Origin: MedAcidi-G3 sp036163555
GTDB lineage: Bacteria > Actinomycetota > Acidimicrobiia > Acidimicrobiales > Poriferisodalaceae
Assembly (NCBI GenBank): GCA_036163555.1
Contig: JAYZKK010000060.1
Coordinates: forward strand, 92,571 to 156,570
Reading direction: 5' to 3'
DNA length: 64,000 bases
Part shown: piece by piece, positions 8,833-17,469 of the stretch
Layout: each line of letters begins with the position of its first letter
Position numbering within the stretch: the stretch's first letter is position 1
Notes under the pieces: generated by a model
Seen by the model: only the letters and a program-made list of their open reading frames with translations
Database searches by the model: none
Told to the model about the DNA's origin: nothing
Made by a program: the position numbers and the translations under genes

Positions 8833-9921
8833 TTAGTTGAAAGTGATGACTGACCTAGTCACTGATCCAGATTTCATGGCTTGGAAACCTTGATTGATTT
8901 CTTCCAAGCTGATTCTCGCTGAAACCATCTCATCCAGCATGAGGCGACCATCAAGATACATATCGACAAGTCGGGGCATATCAGTGCGGAATTGGTTCGA
9001 TCCCATATTCGAACCCTGGATCTTCTTTTCCATCAGGAAATCAACACCGTGAATTTCGATGTTCGTCCCAATTGGAATCATGCCGATAACAGTGGCAGTG
9101 CCGCCATTTCGCAAACTTTGAAAAGACTGTTCGGTTGTTTGCTTTAAACCAACAGCTTCAAATGACTTGTGTACCCCGCCACTTGTCATCTCGTGAATAC
9201 TCAGAACAGGGTCAGTGTCAGCTGCGTTGACAGTATCGGTGGCCCCCATTTGGCGGGCGACTTCAAGCTTGGTGTCAATCATGTCCACAGCGATAATGCG
9301 TCCGGCACCCGCAATTCGGGCAGCCTGAACGGCGGCGAGACCAATCCCGCCGGCACCAAACACAGCGACAGTTTCTCCGGGTTCAACGCGTGCAGTCCGA
9401 AAAACTGCGCCCACTCCGGTCATGACGCCGCAGCCAATCAGTGACGCACGATCCAGAGGCATGTCCTCGCGGATTTTCACGATCGCGTGTTCATGTACGA
9501 GCATTTGTTCAGCGAATGATGAAAGATTAAGAAATTGCCACGCCGGAGCACCGTCAATAGTTAGGCGGGGAGCTTCGTCCGGTCCGCGATTACATTCGAG
9601 GTCTTTGCCGGAACAAATAGATGGTCGCCCCTCTGTGCAGTATGAACAGTGGCCACAAAAGACCGAAAGGCATGTGATCACATGATCGCCAGGTTTCACA
9701 TAGGTCACATCGGAACCGACTGCTTCGACCACACCGGCTGATTCATGTCCGAGCACCGCGGGCGTCATGTAGGGATACAGGCCTTCCATGAAGTGGAGGT
9801 CGCTGTGACACAGCCCCGCCGCCGAGGTTTGGATTAACACTTCACGCGGCCCTGGTTTATCTATACCGACTTCAGTGATTTCGAGTTCACCAGGAATTTC
9901 GTTTAGAACTGCTGCCTTCAC
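8833..9921 (-). CDS. Zinc-dependent alcohol dehydrogenase (MDR family)
   Basis: A 362-residue medium-chain NAD(P)-dependent dehydrogenase. It has the catalytic zinc residues Cys and His (GLCHSDLHF, then GHE) and a structural zinc loop of four closely spaced cysteines (CGHCSYC, then CSGKDLEC). The Rossmann motif is GAGGIGLAAVQ, and EAVGLKQTTEQSF is typical of the long-chain or NDMA/mycothiol-related actinobacterial subgroup. I start it at the GTG at 9921, preceded by a GAAAGG ribosome site, and not at the 25-residue upstream extension that lacks homology features. The substrate is undetermined. It is followed upstream on the same strand by an aldo/keto reductase, 111 bp away. Confidence 0.9.
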   Translation of the reverse strand: MKAAVLNEIPGELEITEVGIDKPGPREVLIQTSAAGLCHSDLHFMEGLYPYMTPAVLGHESAGVVEAVGSDVTYVKPGDHVITCLSVFCGHCSYCTEGRPSICSGKDLECNRGPDEAPRLTIDGAPAWQFLNLSSFAEQMLVHEHAIVKIREDMPLDRASLIGCGVMTGVGAVFRTARVEPGETVAVFGAGGIGLAAVQAARIAGAGRIIAVDMIDTKLEVARQMGATDTVNAADTDPVLSIHEMTSGGVHKSFEAVGLKQTTEQSFQSLRNGGTATVIGMIPIGTNIEIHGVDFLMEKKIQGSNMGSNQFRTDMPRLVDMYLDGRLMLDEMVSARISLEEINQGFQAMKSGSVTRSVITFN

Positions 9922-10032
9922 GTTAAAACCTTTCGATACCGAGGTTTGCAATGGACGCACCCCGAATTGATTGAGTGCAGAGGCTAGCTCTCTCAACGCT
10001 GAGGAGCGAAAAGAATGTTGAAATGAGGAAAG

Positions 10033-11064
10033 TTACGACGTTCCGATCGAGAGAAGGTTTTCTACCGGTTGGTACAGCTCCTCGAGATGAGAAACTTCTT
10101 CCTCTGACAGTTCGATGGAACAGGCCTCAACCAATTGTTCTAACTGTTCAACACGAGAGACTCCAACCACGGGTGCCGTAATTCCGGGTTTGGACAACAA
10201 CCAAGCGATTGCTATTTGGGCAGGACGGCACCCACGTTCGTCGGCAAGGGCTATCACTCGATCAGCTATAGCGAAATCCATTTCACCTCGATACAGAGAC
10301 TCCGTCCTGGTCCGGTCTTGACCTTTGGACCGATTGGTAGTCCCGCCTTCCATGCTCCCTCGGTAAGCGCCGGCCAGGATGCCGCGGGCCAACGGAGACC
10401 ATGGCTGAAGAGCGACGCCACTGCTCAAACAGTAGGGGTTCATTTCCCGCTCCTCCTCTCGGTAGATGAGGTTGTAATGGTTCTGCATGCTGACGAATTG
10501 GGTCCAACCATTGATTTTGGCAGTTAACTGAAGTTCAGCAAACTGCCAAGCAAACATCGAAGAAGCTCCGATGTGGAGGGCTTTTCCAGCCTTGACAACA
10601 TCATTCAAGGCTTCCAATGTTTCCTCGATTGGGCCTGCAGAAGCGCCTCTGATGCCATGAGGGTGACGATGGATGATCAGTTGGTCAACATATTCGAGAC
10701 CAAGGCGTCGAAGAGAGCTGTCCACACCTTCAATGATGTGCTTACGAGAAAGCCCACCTTGGTTAACACCACGACCCATGGGCATAGCCACTTTGGTGTT
10801 AATGACATATTGATCTCTCGGAAGTAGATCACGTAGCAGTTGACCAACAACCTCCTCGCAGGCGCCCACCCCATAAATATCTGCTGTATCGAAATAGAAG
10901 AGCCCTGATTCGATGGCAGCTTCGAAGATTGGGCGTGCTTCGTCAATCCCAAGGGTCCAGTCGCCTTGATGACCGCGGCCAGGCTCTCCAAAGTTCATGG
11001 TTCCCAAGCAAAGTCTCGGCACCCGCAAACTGGTTCTTTGGCCGAGGGTCGTTGTTTCGAGCAT
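10033..11064 (-). CDS. Aldo/keto reductase
   Basis: A 343-residue NADP-dependent oxidoreductase with an (alpha/beta)8 barrel. The catalytic Asp and Tyr are in FYFDTADIYGVG, the Lys in INTKVAMPMG, and the His in LIIHRHPHG. SPLARG and PVVGVSRVEQLEQ form the cofactor-binding side. It resembles the YajO/Tas-like group, which acts on small aldehydes and ketones. It lies upstream of the alcohol dehydrogenase on the same strand and divergent from a crotonase gene, with 113 bp between start codons. That layout suggests a shared control region for a small catabolic or detoxifying set. Confidence 0.9.
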   Translation of the reverse strand: MLETTTLGQRTSLRVPRLCLGTMNFGEPGRGHQGDWTLGIDEARPIFEAAIESGLFYFDTADIYGVGACEEVVGQLLRDLLPRDQYVINTKVAMPMGRGVNQGGLSRKHIIEGVDSSLRRLGLEYVDQLIIHRHPHGIRGASAGPIEETLEALNDVVKAGKALHIGASSMFAWQFAELQLTAKINGWTQFVSMQNHYNLIYREEEREMNPYCLSSGVALQPWSPLARGILAGAYRGSMEGGTTNRSKGQDRTRTESLYRGEMDFAIADRVIALADERGCRPAQIAIAWLLSKPGITAPVVGVSRVEQLEQLVEACSIELSEEEVSHLEELYQPVENLLSIGTS

Positions 11065-11138
11065 TGTTGGTCCTTTTCTAAAATCCTTCAGTCGCCGGAT
11101 TTAACCAAACGAATCCAGTTGGCGGACTGCGCGGACTA

Positions 11139-11157
11139 CTCTACGGCAACCGTAGAG
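11139..11157. promoter_or_regulatory. Perfect inverted repeat, likely operator between divergent genes
   Basis: CTCTACGG and CCGTAGAG form perfect 8-bp arms around CAA in the 113-bp gap between the aldo/keto reductase and crotonase genes. It ends 20 bp before the crotonase ATG, just upstream of a GGAGG ribosome site. No T-run follows, so a dimeric repressor site (for example TetR type) is more likely than a terminator. An RNA hairpin in the crotonase leader is the other possibility. Confidence 0.5.
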
Positions 11158-11177
11158 CGGTACCGGAGGCTGATCTC

Positions 11178-12011
11178 ATGGCGGACTCAGTTTTGTACTC
11201 AGAAGAAGACAAGATCGCGATCATTACCATTAATCGACCAGAGCGTTTGAACACGTTGACAGCAGAAGTCATAAGCCGAGTAGCAGAATGCGTCGACCAA
11301 GCCACATCTGCTGATGAGGTCGCCGCAATAGTTCTGCGAGGTGCAGGACCTAACGTCTCAGCCGGTTACGACCTAGTCGACTTCTTGGCGAATAACGACG
11401 AGTCAGATAACGAAATATGGGACCCGGTGCGTGACTATCAATCGATGTCGGCCAACGTTCGAAGCTTTATGAAAGTTTGGGAATGTCCCAAGCCAGTAGT
11501 CGCAGAAATTTCCGGTTGGGCGATTGGCGGTGCGACCGACTTGTTGTTGTGTGCAGATTTGTTGTTTATGGCAGACGACGCACGAATTGGCTACGCGCCC
11601 AGTCGCATTTATGGAACTCCGACGACCATGATGTGGATCCATCGAATAGGCCTAGAACATGCCAAACAATTCTTGTTGACAGGTCGGCCAATCGACGCTG
11701 AAACAGCATTTCGGATCGGCTTGGTATCACACGTCTATGAGGCAAAGGATCTCTCGAAGGCAGCCGAAGAAGAAGCGCGAAGGTTTGCCAGCATTCCAAG
11801 TAACCAGTTAGCTCTGAATAAGCTCCTCATTAACCAGACTTTTGAGAACATGGGTCTGCGTACATCCCAGATTATGGGCACATTTTTCGACGGAATAGCT
11901 CGCCACACCGCCGAAGCACAGGAATGGGCATCACACATCACAGATGGCGATTTCCGTGAAGCTATTGCAGACCGAGATCGACCTTGGGGTGACTATGGGC
12001 AAAGCGAGTAG
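11178..12011 (+). CDS. Crotonase-superfamily protein (enoyl-CoA hydratase-like)
   Basis: A 277-residue acyl-CoA-binding crotonase fold protein. ITINRPERLNTLT at the start and VSAGYDLVDF form the first oxyanion hole side, and GWAIGGATDLLLCADL near residue 116 the second. Where classical hydratases carry their two catalytic glutamates, this sequence appears to have Asp (GGATD) and Ser (APSR). It is therefore probably not an ordinary enoyl-CoA hydratase. Similar proteins with GGATD and IGYxPSR occur in mycobacteria (from memory), so the change looks like a subfamily trait and not decay. The ATG has a GGAGG site, and a perfect inverted repeat lies upstream. Confidence 0.85.
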   Translation: MADSVLYSEEDKIAIITINRPERLNTLTAEVISRVAECVDQATSADEVAAIVLRGAGPNVSAGYDLVDFLANNDESDNEIWDPVRDYQSMSANVRSFMKVWECPKPVVAEISGWAIGGATDLLLCADLLFMADDARIGYAPSRIYGTPTTMMWIHRIGLEHAKQFLLTGRPIDAETAFRIGLVSHVYEAKDLSKAAEEEARRFASIPSNQLALNKLLINQTFENMGLRTSQIMGTFFDGIARHTAEAQEWASHITDGDFREAIADRDRPWGDYGQSE

Positions 12012-12041
12012 TCCGAACTCTCGTTAACGGATGTGAAGCAA

Positions 12042-13217
12042 CTATTGAGATGGCAACGTCACCTGAACGACGGGAGGTAAGGGCTCTTCGCCACTTGCCA
12101 CAGCATCAGCAACTTGCTTCCAAGTTAGTAACCACTGTTGCCACAGCGGCCCTATCCGCCACTCGTCAATTGGTATGGCGGTCACATTGACACCGAATCG
12201 CCGCCAAGCCTCCGTTCTCACTATGTCGGTCCTAGCGGGGCGACTCCCGTAGCGGTCAGGTACACCGTATTGAAATAACGGCTCCACAAAAGAATCCACC
12301 AGACGACCTGCATCTCGTCGGTTAGAGGTATTGCTGATGATGCCGGCGTAATTCACGACTTTGATGCATCCACTGTCGATTACCGCTACGTCCACCTCCT
12401 CAGGTAACTCCGGAATAAAGCGCACACTTACGCTTGGCATGCCAGAAGAACCCCAGGTCAGAGAGCGAGTTTCGGTGTTCTCGGGTCCTGCGGAAGGTTG
12501 GAAACGACTAAACCAGGCCTCTTCCCAGCTAGGGGCGACTTCGAGCCCCCATCTCAACATTTCGTCGAGCAGTTTTGGCCATGGAGTACCGCCCTCGACA
12601 TCTTCTGGGTGGAGGCGTTCGAGAGCAACCAAAAAATAGACTCCGAGACGACTTGAGAGGGGATTAGGAATTACCGCAGTCTCGGCATGTTGACGCTCAA
12701 GCATGTCACTTATCTTTGTCGGGGCTCGTAGAGGAAGACTTCCTTGGCCAGGAAGCTGGTCTAGTCGTCGTTCTGGAAGTTCGTATCTCGACTTGGACCG
12801 GTTCAAACAAGCAGCTAATTGGCTCACAGGAGTCAACATGGCATCCTGCAAAACAAGGGAGGGGTCAAGCCGGTCAATTGCGATAGGCCGATATGGCTCC
12901 ACCAACTTCTTTTCGGTTACGCGTCGTCTTTCGAGACTGTCTATTCCCAACACAACGTCGGCAACTGGATTGTCTGAAGATCTTTCTAGAAGGTTGACCA
13001 TGGAAGTAGCGTCTTCTTCGAGGAAAACTAGAACTTCAATCCCAGTCTTTTCAGTGAACTCCTCCAGTGCCTCTGCGGGCAACTGGAACTCCTTGTGGGT
13101 GAGGAGTCTCACTGTTTGAGGTTCTCGTGTCGAAGTTGCACACCCAGCAGCGATGACAGCGATGATGACAAACGCGAGCAAAGTGTTCGAAATTGACGTT
13201 GTGGGCTTAGAGATCAC
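12042..13217 (-). CDS. ThiB-like solute-binding lipoprotein
   Basis: A 391-residue extracytoplasmic binding protein of the ABC transporter type. The signal peptide has the lipobox VIAAGC. The segment VRLLTHKEF, then the ADVVLGIDS stretch, resembles the thiamine/thiamine-phosphate binding protein ThiB. Start is a GTG that overlaps the end of the thiamine pyrophosphokinase gene by 11 bp, so both are translated from one message. The partnership supports a role in capturing thiamine or a precursor. No permease or ATPase gene lies next to it; the following gene downstream is a convergent crotonase. Binding of another organic anion or of iron cannot be excluded. Confidence 0.75.
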   Translation of the reverse strand: MISKPTTSISNTLLAFVIIAVIAAGCATSTREPQTVRLLTHKEFQLPAEALEEFTEKTGIEVLVFLEEDATSMVNLLERSSDNPVADVVLGIDSLERRRVTEKKLVEPYRPIAIDRLDPSLVLQDAMLTPVSQLAACLNRSKSRYELPERRLDQLPGQGSLPLRAPTKISDMLERQHAETAVIPNPLSSRLGVYFLVALERLHPEDVEGGTPWPKLLDEMLRWGLEVAPSWEEAWFSRFQPSAGPENTETRSLTWGSSGMPSVSVRFIPELPEEVDVAVIDSGCIKVVNYAGIISNTSNRRDAGRLVDSFVEPLFQYGVPDRYGSRPARTDIVRTEAWRRFGVNVTAIPIDEWRIGPLWQQWLLTWKQVADAVASGEEPLPPVVQVTLPSQ

Positions 13218-13878
13218 GAGAAGTCACTATTACTAGAAAAACGCCTTGAACTACTTCGATTGTCGGACGGTCAACAATTTCGTTACTTAGACCCAGACTG
13301 CTGAAGATTGGCATCGCATCAGCTAGCGACAAATTCCAACGCAGCCCTGTAGTAGAGATTTGCGAGTCGGATTCAAGGGCGATGATGCTCACCTGGGAGC
13401 CGACGACGTCGCCCAAATCGAATGCTTTACCGGGCTTGAGGGCTATGACCCGACTTGCTCCACAATGGGTGACGATTCGTTGATCAATGTTTTCTTCGTT
13501 TGCCAACAGCATCGAACTGACTAGCAAATGATCAAGTCGGCCCCCACCACCAGTGAGGATGTCGATGTCTGTAGCGCCGACAGTTCGGGCAAAACTCAAA
13601 GCGAGCGCTAGATCGCTCTCATCTTTGTCTTCTGGATGTTCTTCTACCACAAGTCGCGAATTCGCCATTTCAAGGTTCTCTCGGTCAAGAGAGTCAAGAT
13701 CTCCGACGACCACATCAACTTGGATCCCTAGATTTTGGGCGTGCAGATAGCCGACATCAGCTGCAATAACCAATGTCGGAGGCTTGATATTCGGCAGAGA
13801 TGGCAGATTTGGTCCTCCATCTATCACCCAAGTACGACTTGGGTCGAAGGTCGAATTCTGAAGTGAGTACCGAGACAC
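13207..13878 (-). CDS. thiN: Thiamine pyrophosphokinase
   Basis: Converts thiamine to thiamine diphosphate using ATP. The sequence has the family landmarks: an early DGGPN segment, then ADVGYLHAQNLGIQVDVVVGDLDSL. DKDESDLALAL and the GGGGRLDHLL segment carry the substrate- and metal-binding residues. The frame is open for a further 133 codons upstream, into the penicillin-binding protein gene on the other strand. The extra residues do not look like this family, so I put the start at the GTG at 13878 (223 residues). The ATG at 13971, which has a GGAAAG site, and the GTG at 13827 are alternatives. The gene overlaps the downstream ThiB-like gene. Confidence 0.82.
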   Translation of the reverse strand: MSRYSLQNSTFDPSRTWVIDGGPNLPSLPNIKPPTLVIAADVGYLHAQNLGIQVDVVVGDLDSLDRENLEMANSRLVVEEHPEDKDESDLALALSFARTVGATDIDILTGGGGRLDHLLVSSMLLANEENIDQRIVTHCGASRVIALKPGKAFDLGDVVGSQVSIIALESDSQISTTGLRWNLSLADAMPIFSSLGLSNEIVDRPTIEVVQGVFLVIVTSRDL

Positions 13879-13972
13879 AGAACCATAATTGCCCAGAAAC
13901 GCGACCAAATGACAGCGACTATCGGCAGAGCGACGCTTTCTGAGCGTTGCTGGCCGGTACCTTCGGTACATA

Positions 13973-16180
13973 GTGAGAGCTTTCCGACGGCTGCTGCGCC
14001 TCCCGATCCTGATGGTGAGTATTCTTGGGTGCGCTGTTTTGATCACCGCAGTTGGAATAGCTATTGGCCCCCACAGCAAAGAGGCGCTGTTCGCGGTTGA
14101 TCGGGAACGAATAGACGTAGACCTTGACTTGTCACCAGGCGCGCAGAGGACAGAGGTATATGACAGTGTCGGAAACGAAATCGGAATTCTCAGATATGAC
14201 ATAGACCGGCAACTCATAAAAATTGGTGAAGTTCCCGACGACGTCTTAGCCACCTTGTTGGCAGTCGAAGACAACAAGTTCTGGACTCATAACGGCGTTG
14301 ATATTCGAGCAATTTCGCGCGCGATGATTCAGAACCTTACGAGCGGTGCGATCACCCAAGGTGGCTCAACTATCACCCAACAAATAGTCAAACTTCGTGT
14401 GGTGGGAAATGAGAGTTCCTTTAGTCGCAAAATTCGTGAGGCTGTCCTCGCGGCGCGACTTGAAGAAGAATTCTCCAAAGAAGAGATTCTCGAGTTTTAT
14501 CTAAACGAAATCTATTTCGGTAATGGCGCCTACGGTCTTCAAGCTGCAGCTGAAACCTACTTCGGTAAGAACGTCGACGAACTTGATGTCGGCGATGCGG
14601 CATTCCTAGCTGGACTCATCCGAAGTCCAGGGATTTATGATGGTTTCGATGATGTTGAGATAGTCGGTAAGCGGCGCAGTATGTCTTTGCAGAGTGCCTT
14701 AGACGCAGAAATTATCTCCACAGAGGATCGAGACCGCTTCGAACAACGTGGACTCCCTGACCGCAACAGGAGCCCACAGCGAACTGACGAAACTCTACGC
14801 AGGGACTATTTCCTTGACGAAGTCACTGAAGCGTTACTCGCCCATCCAGCATTAGGGGAGACGTATCAAGAACGCTTTGCGAAGGTATACAACGGTGGTC
14901 TTCGAGTCTGGACAACTTTTGACCCCACTTTGCAACGACACATGGAACAAGCAGTGCAAGACGTCTTGCCTGAAGGATCAGGTGATTTTGAAGTCGCCAT
15001 AGCGTCTGTGCACCCCGCTACCGGAGCTGTCCAAGCATTCATCGGTGGCCCCGAATTTGCGGATTTCCAATTTAATCTCGTGACACAGGGGAAAAGGCAG
15101 CCAGGATCCTCGTTTAAGACATATGTGCTAGCAGCCGCCATTGAGAAAGCTGGACTATTCCCGTTCGACACGATTAGCGGAATGGGGCCATGCACCTTTC
15201 CCAATCCGCCAAACGTTGATTACGAAGTCACCAACTTCAATGAAAACGAAGGTGCGGTCGGGACCGTTCAGTTCGCAGTCCTCAAAAGTTCAAACTGTGG
15301 CTTCGTCCGTCTGGGGCTGCGCACAGGCCTCGATAATGTCGTGGAGGTAGCTAACCGCCTATTGGGTCGTGGCTCCGAAGATTCTTTTCGCCCTTACTTA
15401 TCAATGTCCTTAGGCGCTCAAGAAGTGACCCCCCTCGAGCAAGCAGTGGCCTATGCCGCGATTGCCAATGGCGGGTTAAGGATGGAGCCCTTCTTCATCA
15501 GCAAAATCGAAGATGCTAGTGGGTCAGTTTTGTACCAACATGTCCCTCGAGGGCGTCGCGCTGTTAAAGCGACTACCGCTGCTTGGGTCTCGGAGGTCCT
15601 CGCTAACAACGTTGTAGCAGGTACTGGCCGGCGAGCTCGCCTAGAAAGTGGTCAACCATCTGCGGGGAAAACCGGTACCGCACAAGATTTCAGTGACGCT
15701 TGGTACGTTGGGTTCACGCCCCACCTAAGCACCGCAGTGTGGATGGGCCACCCCGAAGAAAAAGTCTCTATGACTGATATACAGGGTCGAGATGGAACCG
15801 GCGGCTGGGTTCCGGCACGGATCTGGGGTTCTTACATGACCCGCGTGTTGGAACAGCAAGAGATCATTCCGCTACCGAAACCACCACCTCCACAGCGAAA
15901 TTCTCAACTCCTGTACTTAGCTGAGGAGAAGTGTGCCGTCGACATTGACCTTGGTGCCGAACGTGGCCTGATGCAATTTGATCTGCCCTGCGCGATGACT
16001 CAAGTAGACCTCGATGCCGGTGTCTTCCTACCGCACCCGGAGGCTAATTGCAGAATGACCGAACTTTCGGCTACGGGCATCCATCGAGATGAGTATTTGA
16101 ATTGTGCTCTGGTGTCGAATCGGAATCCTGTCACTACTACGACGGAGCCCCCTGCAGATGATGAGAATGGGACTAATTGA
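13973..16180 (+). CDS. Class A penicillin-binding protein (PBP1A type)
   Basis: Bifunctional peptidoglycan synthase of 735 residues. A short cytoplasmic start and one membrane helix (residues about 10-32) are followed by a GT51 glycosyltransferase domain with the catalytic EDNKFWTHNGVD, QGGSTITQQ and LNEIYFGNGAYG motifs. The transpeptidase domain has the SSFK (SxxK), SSN (SxN) and KTGTA motifs. The C-terminus is a Thr/Pro-rich tail with four cysteines before it. The GTG at 13973 begins 2 bp from a possible thiN start on the other strand. No ribosome site is visible; TACCTT at 13958-13963 could be the -10 box of a leaderless message. Confidence 0.95.
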   Translation: MRAFRRLLRLPILMVSILGCAVLITAVGIAIGPHSKEALFAVDRERIDVDLDLSPGAQRTEVYDSVGNEIGILRYDIDRQLIKIGEVPDDVLATLLAVEDNKFWTHNGVDIRAISRAMIQNLTSGAITQGGSTITQQIVKLRVVGNESSFSRKIREAVLAARLEEEFSKEEILEFYLNEIYFGNGAYGLQAAAETYFGKNVDELDVGDAAFLAGLIRSPGIYDGFDDVEIVGKRRSMSLQSALDAEIISTEDRDRFEQRGLPDRNRSPQRTDETLRRDYFLDEVTEALLAHPALGETYQERFAKVYNGGLRVWTTFDPTLQRHMEQAVQDVLPEGSGDFEVAIASVHPATGAVQAFIGGPEFADFQFNLVTQGKRQPGSSFKTYVLAAAIEKAGLFPFDTISGMGPCTFPNPPNVDYEVTNFNENEGAVGTVQFAVLKSSNCGFVRLGLRTGLDNVVEVANRLLGRGSEDSFRPYLSMSLGAQEVTPLEQAVAYAAIANGGLRMEPFFISKIEDASGSVLYQHVPRGRRAVKATTAAWVSEVLANNVVAGTGRRARLESGQPSAGKTGTAQDFSDAWYVGFTPHLSTAVWMGHPEEKVSMTDIQGRDGTGGWVPARIWGSYMTRVLEQQEIIPLPKPPPPQRNSQLLYLAEEKCAVDIDLGAERGLMQFDLPCAMTQVDLDAGVFLPHPEANCRMTELSATGIHRDEYLNCALVSNRNPVTTTTEPPADDENGTN

Positions 16181-16241
16181 CAGGCCGCGTGATAGAACCG
16201 GTGCAGGGAGTTACCAGTTAGCTATCAACAAGGAGGCGGCT

Positions 16242-16958
16242 TTGAGTGAGCTTGAGGTCCTAGTCGAACTTCAGGAACTTGACACTCGCCTGTCACAACT
16301 AGCCCACCGGTCCAAGACCTTGCCTGAATACGAGCAGCTAGAAGCCCTTCAGGCTGAAGATGGCGAGCTTCAACACAGCTTTGACGAAATTGAGGTCGAG
16401 CTATCGACACTTCGGCAGAGTCAAAGCGACAGAGAAGCCGAAATCCAACAATTGGAAGACAAGGTCGCGAAAGCAACTAGTTCTCTGTACGGCGGGGACA
16501 TGACGTCACCTAAAGAAGCAGCGGTGCTTCAAAGCGAAATTGACTCTCTTTCGAAACGCCAGTCGATCTTGGAAGACCAGATAATTGAATTAATGGAAAG
16601 AATCGAACCGTACGCGACTGAAGAAACCCGAATTGAAAGGGCTCGTGCCAACTGCCAACAGTCGGTCGCTGCCATCGAAGCCAAGATTGCATCAGCACTG
16701 TCTGAAATTGAAAACCAACGCGAATCAGTGATGGGCGAAAAACGAGAGGCCGAAACGCGAGCAGGAAGCGAACTTGTAAAACTCTATGAAGATAATCGAC
16801 AGCGAATGGGCGACCACACCGCGGTAGGTCGGCTCGTAGGAACATCATGTGGAGCGTGTTTTTTGGAGATAGCGGCAGTCGAAATTGACCGAATTCGAAG
16901 ATTGCCAAGTGATCAACCCTCAGAATGTCCCGAGTGCGGCGCTCTCGTAGTGCGGTAA
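16242..16958 (+). CDS. Coiled-coil protein with C-terminal C4 zinc ribbon
   Basis: A 238-residue protein. Residues about 5-180 form a long heptad-rich coiled coil, and the C-terminus has two CxxC pairs (SCGACF and ECPECG) that form a zinc ribbon. This is the conserved DUF164/CT398-like family, which is thought to bind nucleic acid or act as a scaffold; no enzyme activity is known. I chose the TTG at 16242 because a perfect AAGGAGG ribosome site lies 5 bp upstream. The longer frame starting at 16104 overlaps the penicillin-binding protein gene. Confidence 0.85.
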   Translation: MSELEVLVELQELDTRLSQLAHRSKTLPEYEQLEALQAEDGELQHSFDEIEVELSTLRQSQSDREAEIQQLEDKVAKATSSLYGGDMTSPKEAAVLQSEIDSLSKRQSILEDQIIELMERIEPYATEETRIERARANCQQSVAAIEAKIASALSEIENQRESVMGEKREAETRAGSELVKLYEDNRQRMGDHTAVGRLVGTSCGACFLEIAAVEIDRIRRLPSDQPSECPECGALVVR

Positions 16959-16965
16959 AGATCTC

Positions 16966-17469
16966 ATGTTGTTGTGGTTTGCTGGCACAGCCCTAATAGC
17001 AATGTGGTTCACCTTTCGTGATCCAGCAATTGATCATCGTTTGATAATCGTCGGAGCTCTTCTACCTGACGCGATAGATGTCTTCTTGGGTAAGACGAAC
17101 CTTATGCACACTCTTGTGGCACCGATTGCGTTGTTGATGGGGTTGATGATTTGTACTATCGGACGACGCCAGTTCCGTAGACATGCCTTAGCTGTTCCAA
17201 TAGGAATGTTTTGGCATTCGGTGTTCGACGGAGCGTGGATGAACACTGAAGGTTTTTGGTGGCCGTTTACGGGTTTAACCAGCGGTGAGACCAACATCCC
17301 TCTAGCCGAGCGTGAACTTCTATTGATCGTAGTCATGGAGATAATTGGCTTAGCACTGCTGATGTGGAGTTGGCGACTAATGGGAATGAGCCAACCTGCG
17401 CGACGGCGATTGTTCCTGCGAACCGGACGCATCGATCGCGACCTGATTAATGCCAAAACCCGAGGTTAA
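16966..17469 (+). CDS. Small integral membrane protein, putative metal-dependent hydrolase type
   Basis: A 167-residue protein with four or so membrane segments and the polar motif ALLPDAIDVF followed by MHTL and WHSVFDG. The LPDxxD and paired His residues inside hydrophobic helices recall the YdjM/DUF457 membrane family, which is annotated as metal-dependent hydrolase without a demonstrated reaction. It starts 8 bp after the zinc ribbon gene and its stop overlaps the next start (TAATG), so it belongs to a tight three-gene run. Function is unknown. Confidence 0.7.
   Translation: MLLWFAGTALIAMWFTFRDPAIDHRLIIVGALLPDAIDVFLGKTNLMHTLVAPIALLMGLMICTIGRRQFRRHALAVPIGMFWHSVFDGAWMNTEGFWWPFTGLTSGETNIPLAERELLLIVVMEIIGLALLMWSWRLMGMSQPARRRLFLRTGRIDRDLINAKTRG

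Noticed and set aside
13860..13980. Thiamine pyrophosphate riboswitch before thiN
   Set aside because: I see none of the conserved CTGAGA-type core in the available leader, and the gap to the divergent gene is too short.
13879..14277. Long N-terminal extension of thiN
   Set aside because: It is antisense to the penicillin-binding protein gene beyond 13973, and its Ser/Arg-rich residues do not look like the thiamine kinase family.
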